DNA of 64,000 nucleotides from JANMCE01 sp031360915. GTDB taxonomy: Bacteria; Actinomycetota; Acidimicrobiia; Acidimicrobiales; Ilumatobacteraceae. Positions 60,304-64,000 of the stretch are shown piece after piece (position 1 is the first letter of the stretch; every line of letters begins with the position of its first letter). The DNA lies in assembly GCA_031360915.1 (NCBI GenBank), contig JANMCE010000350.1, positions 1 to 64,000 of the forward strand. Reading direction: 5' to 3'. The notes below the pieces were generated by a model, which did no database searches, had not been told where the DNA came from, and saw only the letters and a list, made by a program, of their open reading frames with translations. A program made the position numbers and the translations under genes.

Positions 60304-60861
60304 ATGCCCATGCACCAGTCGAACCAGCCCAACATCCCTCAGACGTTGGTCGGGATCTCCTTCGAAAGCGCCTTCCGAGCCCAAGAGTTCCTCGTTGCCG
60401 CGAGCGGTCTTGCCGCAGCGGGAAAGCTGAAGCTGAAAGACGCAGTCACTGTCATCAAAGATGACTCCGGCAAGACAGTCGTGCATGAAACGGTCGATCC
60501 CACACCGTTGAGTTCGGCGCTCTCGGGCGCGATGTGGGCTGGCTTGTTCGGGCTGATCCTCGGTGGGCCTGTCGGATGGATCGCGGGTTTGGCCGTCGGG
60601 GCCAGCGCAGGCGCCCTCACGGCCAAGGTCATCGACTTCGGCGTTCCCGACGAGTGGGTCACCTGGTTCAAGGACGCGGTGCAACCTGGCACGGCGACCG
60701 TCGCGCTTTTGGTGGAGGATCTCCACAGGGACGCGCTTGTCGCCGAAGCTGCCCGTTTCACCGGTGCCAAACTGGTGTACGCCAACCTCGACGACGCAAC
60801 CATCGAACGGGTCAGGGACGCGTTCGGTCATCCCGTCCCGTCCGCCCCCAACAGCCTCTGA
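60304..60861 (+). CDS. DUF1269-family membrane protein
   Basis: A 185-residue protein. GLAAAGKLKLKDAVTVIKDD, then the glycine-rich helices SALSGAMWAGLFGLILGGPV and GWIAGLAVGASAGALTAKVI, then DFGVPDEWVTWFKDAVQPGT. This is the DUF1269 arrangement. Function unknown. Start at ATG 60304 or 60310. Region 60862-61106 shows no gene that I can support. Confidence 0.88.
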   Translation: MPMHQSNQPNIPQTLVGISFESAFRAQEFLVAASGLAAAGKLKLKDAVTVIKDDSGKTVVHETVDPTPLSSALSGAMWAGLFGLILGGPVGWIAGLAVGASAGALTAKVIDFGVPDEWVTWFKDAVQPGTATVALLVEDLHRDALVAEAARFTGAKLVYANLDDATIERVRDAFGHPVPSAPNSL

Positions 60862-61106
60862 GTTCGACAGCCGGATATGGCCTTGACGCCTGTATCGGTT
60901 CATGCACGGGTTGGCCGGACAGCATGCATGCCTTGCGTGGCCCAGCTCAACTCGCCAGCAGACCGGCTCGCAGCGTTGCTCGCAGCTATCGCGACCCAGA
61001 CCGAACCCGTCGTTACACTCACCTATCTGCTGCAGTTGTGCCGTCACGAAGTCGCGGCGGCCGAAGCGGTCGGCAGTCATCGTTGTTGGCGCGGCCGGGC
61101 GGCAGC

Positions 61107-61943
61107 TCAGCTGGTGATGCGTTCGAGCCAGCCGGTGAGGAGGTCGGCGAACTCTGAGGTGGCGTCGAGGTGTGGGAGGTGTCCGGCCTCGATCACGCGG
61201 CGCGTCTTTGGCTCGTTGGCGGCGGTGTAGAGCTGGTCGGTCTGGGCCGGAGGTTGGAGTTTGTCGTGGTTGCCGTGGATCAGCAGGACGGGGCGGTGGA
61301 GTCGATGGATGGCGGCTGGCCCGTCCCATGTGTCGAGCAGCTCCCGGTAGGTCGGCATGGAAAGCAGGCGTGCTCGGGTGATAGTGGCATCCCGGTTGAT
61401 GCGCTCTACCCAGGCGGGGTTGTCGGTCAGCTGTTCGTAGGCGTAGAAGTGGTTCACGCTGATGCGAATCGGGACGATCCTCGAAAGAAGGAGCGCGATG
61501 CGGTAGAGCAGTCGTCGTGGTCTCGTGAGCAGAAAGTCGGCGACGTGTGCGGGGGTGTTGGAGGCGATGACGCTGTCAATGTGGGGGTCGCGTTCGCCTG
61601 CGAGGATGGCGATCATTCCCCCGAGGCTGTTGCCGACGAGGTGGACGCGGTCGAGCCCGTGCTGGCGTGCGCAGGAGATCGCGGCCAGGGTGTCGTTGGC
61701 GAGGTCGGCGAGCGTCCATCGGCCGCGTGGTCCGGTGCTGCGGCCGTGACCGCGATAGTCGAAAGTGATGGTATTGATGCCGCGGGTGGCGAGTTCGGTG
61801 GCGAGGGGCTCGTATTCGAAGGTGTGAAAGCCGAGTCCGCACAGCAGGACGACCGAGGGGCGGGTGAGGTCGATCCTGCGGAGCCGCCCGTACAGCTCGG
61901 TGCCGTTGTTCCGGAAGGTGAGATCGGTGGGGTCGCTGTTCAT
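61107..61943 (-). CDS. Alpha/beta hydrolase
   Basis: A 278-residue hydrolase. Oxyanion loop VLLCGLGFHTFEYEPLATEL, nucleophile elbow VHLVGNSLGGMIAILAGERD, acid in LLIHGNHDKLQPPAQ and His in VIEAGHLPHLDATSEF. Substrate unknown. It overlaps the small gene upstream as ATGA and is the last gene of the second metal operon. Confidence 0.88.
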   Translation of the reverse strand: MNSDPTDLTFRNNGTELYGRLRRIDLTRPSVVLLCGLGFHTFEYEPLATELATRGINTITFDYRGHGRSTGPRGRWTLADLANDTLAAISCARQHGLDRVHLVGNSLGGMIAILAGERDPHIDSVIASNTPAHVADFLLTRPRRLLYRIALLLSRIVPIRISVNHFYAYEQLTDNPAWVERINRDATITRARLLSMPTYRELLDTWDGPAAIHRLHRPVLLIHGNHDKLQPPAQTDQLYTAANEPKTRRVIEAGHLPHLDATSEFADLLTGWLERITS

Positions 61944-62140
61944 TGGTGATCCTGTCGATCAAGTGGGCGAAAGATCGCGGCGAACCAAGCACGCCAGCCC
62001 GGGCGGTCACGGAGGTGAAGGTCGGGTTGGGTGAGGGAGGGGTCGGTAGCCGGTGGGTCGAGTTCGGCTCGTTCGAGGTATTCGGTGTTCCACGCCACGA
62101 TCGACCGTCGTGGCTCGGCGATGGTCACGTCGGAGGTCAC
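61940..62140 (-). CDS. Small soluble protein of unknown function (66 residues)
   Basis: TSDVTIAEPRRSIVAWNTEY, then LERAELDPPATDPSLTQPDL. GTG 62140 overlaps the neighbour's stop as GTGA, so it is coupled on both sides. Hydrophilic except for WRAWFAAIFRPLD at the end. No family recognised. Confidence 0.6.
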   Translation of the reverse strand: MTSDVTIAEPRRSIVAWNTEYLERAELDPPATDPSLTQPDLHLRDRPGWRAWFAAIFRPLDRQDHQ

Positions 62141-62706
62141 GACAAGAGCGCCGCGATGAGACCGGCAAGCCATAGCCCGACAACGACCAGCAGCAACCAT
62201 CGGAACTGAGATCGGATTGAGAAGTTGACAGCGGTCATGAGCGCTACTGATCCACCACCGGCCGCAGCGAGCACCGCTACGGCCGTCTGGTCACCGTTGC
62301 GGACAGCCGTTGCTGCGACGAAGATCGTGAGTAGCCCGGCTGAGAGCGCGTGGCCGCCCAGTACGACGAAGACGTGGCGCAGCCATGGGTGTAGGCGTGG
62401 TACGGCTGTGTCGATCTCCTTTTCCTGTTGTTGTAAGAAGTGCAGATCCTCAGGAAGCAGTGCAGGCCGAACGAAGATGAAGAAGATTCCCATCCCAGCG
62501 AGCACGAGGCCTTCCAGCCCCAAGAGCCACGCGGCCAATAGGGTGCCACCGTTGTCGCTGCCGTCGCCGCCCTGTGCGAACGCCGGGGCAACTCCAGCCC
62601 ACAGCACGACAACTGCGATTATCGCGACCAGCGAGGCTCGACGGAATATCGTGGGTCTCGTCAAACCAAATGATGCGCCCTGGAATGAAGCGCGCCGTCC
62701 GGTCAC
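62137..62706 (-). CDS. Membrane protein of unknown function with four helices
   Basis: A 189-residue protein. An N-terminal signal-like helix (LVAIIAVVVLWAGVAPAFAQ), then GLEGLVLAGMGIFFIFVRPA, LGGHALSAGLLTIFVAATAV and two C-terminal helices. GTG start, coupled to the lipoprotein stop as GTGA. No family recognised. Confidence 0.68.
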   Translation of the reverse strand: MTGRRASFQGASFGLTRPTIFRRASLVAIIAVVVLWAGVAPAFAQGGDGSDNGGTLLAAWLLGLEGLVLAGMGIFFIFVRPALLPEDLHFLQQQEKEIDTAVPRLHPWLRHVFVVLGGHALSAGLLTIFVAATAVRNGDQTAVAVLAAAGGGSVALMTAVNFSIRSQFRWLLLVVVGLWLAGLIAALLS

Positions 62707-63173
62707 CCTAGGTCCCAGGTCGCGCTGACGGGCTTGGGGAGTCCGTCGATGCTGAGCGTCGCTGTACCTGTTGCGGCGCCGGCCGCCTTGAAGCGAAGTT
62801 CCCCTTCACGGTGGTGCCCGCTCGGGCCATCACCTGACCATGCCATGGCGGGCCACGGGGTTTCGCCGACAACGAGGCGGGCCTGGCGGACGATGTCCTG
62901 GTCGAGTTCGATTTCGTGTGTGTCGAAGCTGATCTTGAAAACCGCGCCGCCGGCGTCGAGTTGACCACGGTGAATCTTGACGGTGACCGAGCCCGCCTGG
63001 ACGGTGCGATCCGCAGAGGAGGTGGCGGCCGGATCATTGTCGGCACGGGTCGATGACCCACAGCCGGCGAGGATGAGCACCAGGCCCGCGCTCGCGACGA
63101 ACGCGACCGTCGTTGCCGTGATGGCGTTCCGTTTCTGTCCGCGAATGTAGGACGCAATCACGAGTGGACCCAT
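62703..63173 (-). CDS. Lipoprotein with a metal/folding-type beta domain
   Basis: A 156-residue protein. Lipobox in VLILAGCGSSTRADND. The C-terminal domain reads VFKISFDTHEIELDQDIVRQ, AMAWSGDGPSGHHREGELRF and KAAGAATGTATLSI. 'F-V-F-THSVDLD' and 'W-G---GGHHREG-L-F' recur in secreted proteins near metal pumps. It overlaps the upstream membrane gene by 16 bases. Confidence 0.72.
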   Translation of the reverse strand: MGPLVIASYIRGQKRNAITATTVAFVASAGLVLILAGCGSSTRADNDPAATSSADRTVQAGSVTVKIHRGQLDAGGAVFKISFDTHEIELDQDIVRQARLVVGETPWPAMAWSGDGPSGHHREGELRFKAAGAATGTATLSIDGLPKPVSATWDLG

Positions 63174-63625
63174 GGGACGGCTTTGTGGTTCGGTTTGATC
63201 GGGGTGGTTTGGCGCAATCGGTGGGCGGCGAACGCTATGCCGATGATGTTGATTCCGATGCCGACGATCATGAACGGAATGCGGTATTCGATGAGGAAAG
63301 TCGCCGCGCCGGTCGCGCCGATGAACGGGGCGAGTTCGGCGATGTGGTGGGCGCAGCAGGCGACCATGCCAGCAGTTGATGCGCCCATCCCAGCGCCACC
63401 GGCAACGGCGGCAGCGTGCTGAAGGCGGTGACGACGGCGAAGTTCACTGACCAACGCGACCTGGATTGCGAATCCGCCCAGGATCATGGCCAGGTAATAC
63501 CAATCACGGCGTGCCTGATCGACGAGGTGGTTGAACGAGCCTGACGCAGCCCAGACGACACCGACATAGAAGACCAGCAACGTTACGGTGGCGATCCCAG
63601 CGGTGCGTACGCTGCGCGCGTTCAT
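63158..63625 (-). CDS. Four-helix membrane protein with a CCAHH motif
   Basis: A 155-residue protein. Helices at about 10-27, 42-60, 75-98 and 110-140. The third carries GASTAGMVACCAHHIAELAP, with adjacent Cys-Cys and His-His that suggest a metal-binding membrane site. It overlaps the P-type ATPase by 4 bases (ATGA). Family not recognised with certainty. Confidence 0.7.
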   Translation of the reverse strand: MNARSVRTAGIATVTLLVFYVGVVWAASGSFNHLVDQARRDWYYLAMILGGFAIQVALVSELRRRHRLQHAAAVAGGAGMGASTAGMVACCAHHIAELAPFIGATGAATFLIEYRIPFMIVGIGINIIGIAFAAHRLRQTTPIKPNHKAVPWVHS

Positions 63626-64000
63626 GCGAAATGTTCCGAGGCCGAGTCGTGGGAGGTCTCTGTCGGGGCTGTTGGTTCCTGCGATTCGGTGCGGGCCGCG
63701 GCTAGAACGGCGGCCGCCGGGGCTTGAGGTTGAGCGGGCGGCTGCGCCGAGGGCAGCTTGATGCGCTTCAGCATGACTGCGTTAACGGCGACGATGATGC
63801 TCGAACCCGACATGGATAGGGCGGCGATCTCGGGGCGCAGCACCAGCCCAAACGCGGGCTCGAAAACTCCAGCGGCGATCGGAAGGGCGATGACGTTGTA
63901 GCCAACGGCCCATCCGAGGTTTTGGCGCATCTTGCGCAGTGTTCCGCGTCCGATCTGCAACGCGACGGGGACGTCGAGCGGGTCGGATCGCATGAGTACC
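63622..64000 (-). CDS. C-terminal part of a copper/heavy-metal P-type ATPase (runs off the window)
   Basis: 126 codons of the end of a P1B ATPase: SDPLDVPVALQIGRGTLRKM, NLGWAVGYNVIALPIAAGVF and PEIAALSMSGSSIIVAVNAV. This is the usual hinge-to-last-helices region of CopB-like pumps. A 40-residue Pro/Ala/Gln-rich tail follows, ending DSASEHFA. First visible gene of the tightly coupled operon to 61107. Confidence 0.88.
   Translation of the reverse strand, partial: VLMRSDPLDVPVALQIGRGTLRKMRQNLGWAVGYNVIALPIAAGVFEPAFGLVLRPEIAALSMSGSSIIVAVNAVMLKRIKLPSAQPPAQPQAPAAAVLAAARTESQEPTAPTETSHDSASEHFA

Noticed and set aside
59992..61329. Long minus-strand frame across the DUF1269 gene
   Set aside because: Opposite strand of a recognised gene, then non-coding. 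No domain found.
1..64000. CRISPR arrays, tRNA/rRNA genes, insertion sequences, integrases
   Set aside because: I looked for regular repeats, cloverleaf-like ends, transposase motifs and integrase motifs and found none. A tRNA scan would be needed to exclude tRNAs fully.

Overview
GC-rich actinobacterial chromosome segment. Lineage clues are a mycothiol-type DinB/TIGR03086 protein, an RsbV-RsbW-SigF partner-switching module with a UsfX-like anti-sigma factor, GTG/TTG starts and probable leaderless genes. A deep actinomycete such as Acidimicrobiia fits, but I cannot fix the genus. I saw no rRNA, tRNA, CRISPR array, phage or insertion sequence.

Region by region. (1) 1-12.4 kb: metabolic and hypoxia/stress-type genes (universal stress protein, DksA-like protein, acyl-CoA ligase, PfkB kinase, D-lactate dehydrogenase-like protein, SulP transporter, BON and PPOX proteins), with decayed remnants at 1.0-2.2 and 4.4 kb. 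(2) 14.5-21.9 kb: one minus-strand operon of lipoprotein, two ABC ATPases, a 1035-residue FtsX-type permease, response regulator and histidine kinase. (3) 22.3-50.6 kb, plus one outlier at 13.7 kb: a general-stress island around rsbV-rsbW-sigF. It holds Dps, superoxide dismutase, CsbD, GlsB, extra anti-sigma-like ATPases, glycosyltransferases, a YdeP-like molybdoenzyme, a 7Fe ferredoxin, DoxX proteins, two AI-2E paralogues, a LuxR-type solo, CorA and CDF transporters, and a five-gene cluster (small ORF, GT2, PIG-L, methyltransferase, acyl-CoA dehydrogenase-like). (4) 47.2-50.3 kb: four broken genes between intact small genes. (5) 51.7-64 kb: metal-homeostasis region with a CsoR-controlled copper operon, a tightly coupled His/Cys-rich-protein to ABC-transporter operon, and a second partial P-type ATPase operon.

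The main result is a promoter family read directly from the sequence. Seventeen sites have GTTT (or one mismatch), exactly 16 bases, then GGGTAA/G/C/T, upstream of the stress genes and of the sigF operon itself. This matches the known SigF/SigB consensus. At 11 of the 17 the start codon lies only 9-10 bases after the -10 hexamer, which predicts leaderless mRNAs. The rule revises several starts, makes the two AI-2E paralogues exactly equal in length, and reveals two small genes (37026-37187 and 48892-49077). The region therefore looks like a self-contained SigF stress regulon in which the sigma operon is autoregulated and the regulon carries its own additional anti-sigma-like ATPases and a downstream LuxR regulator.
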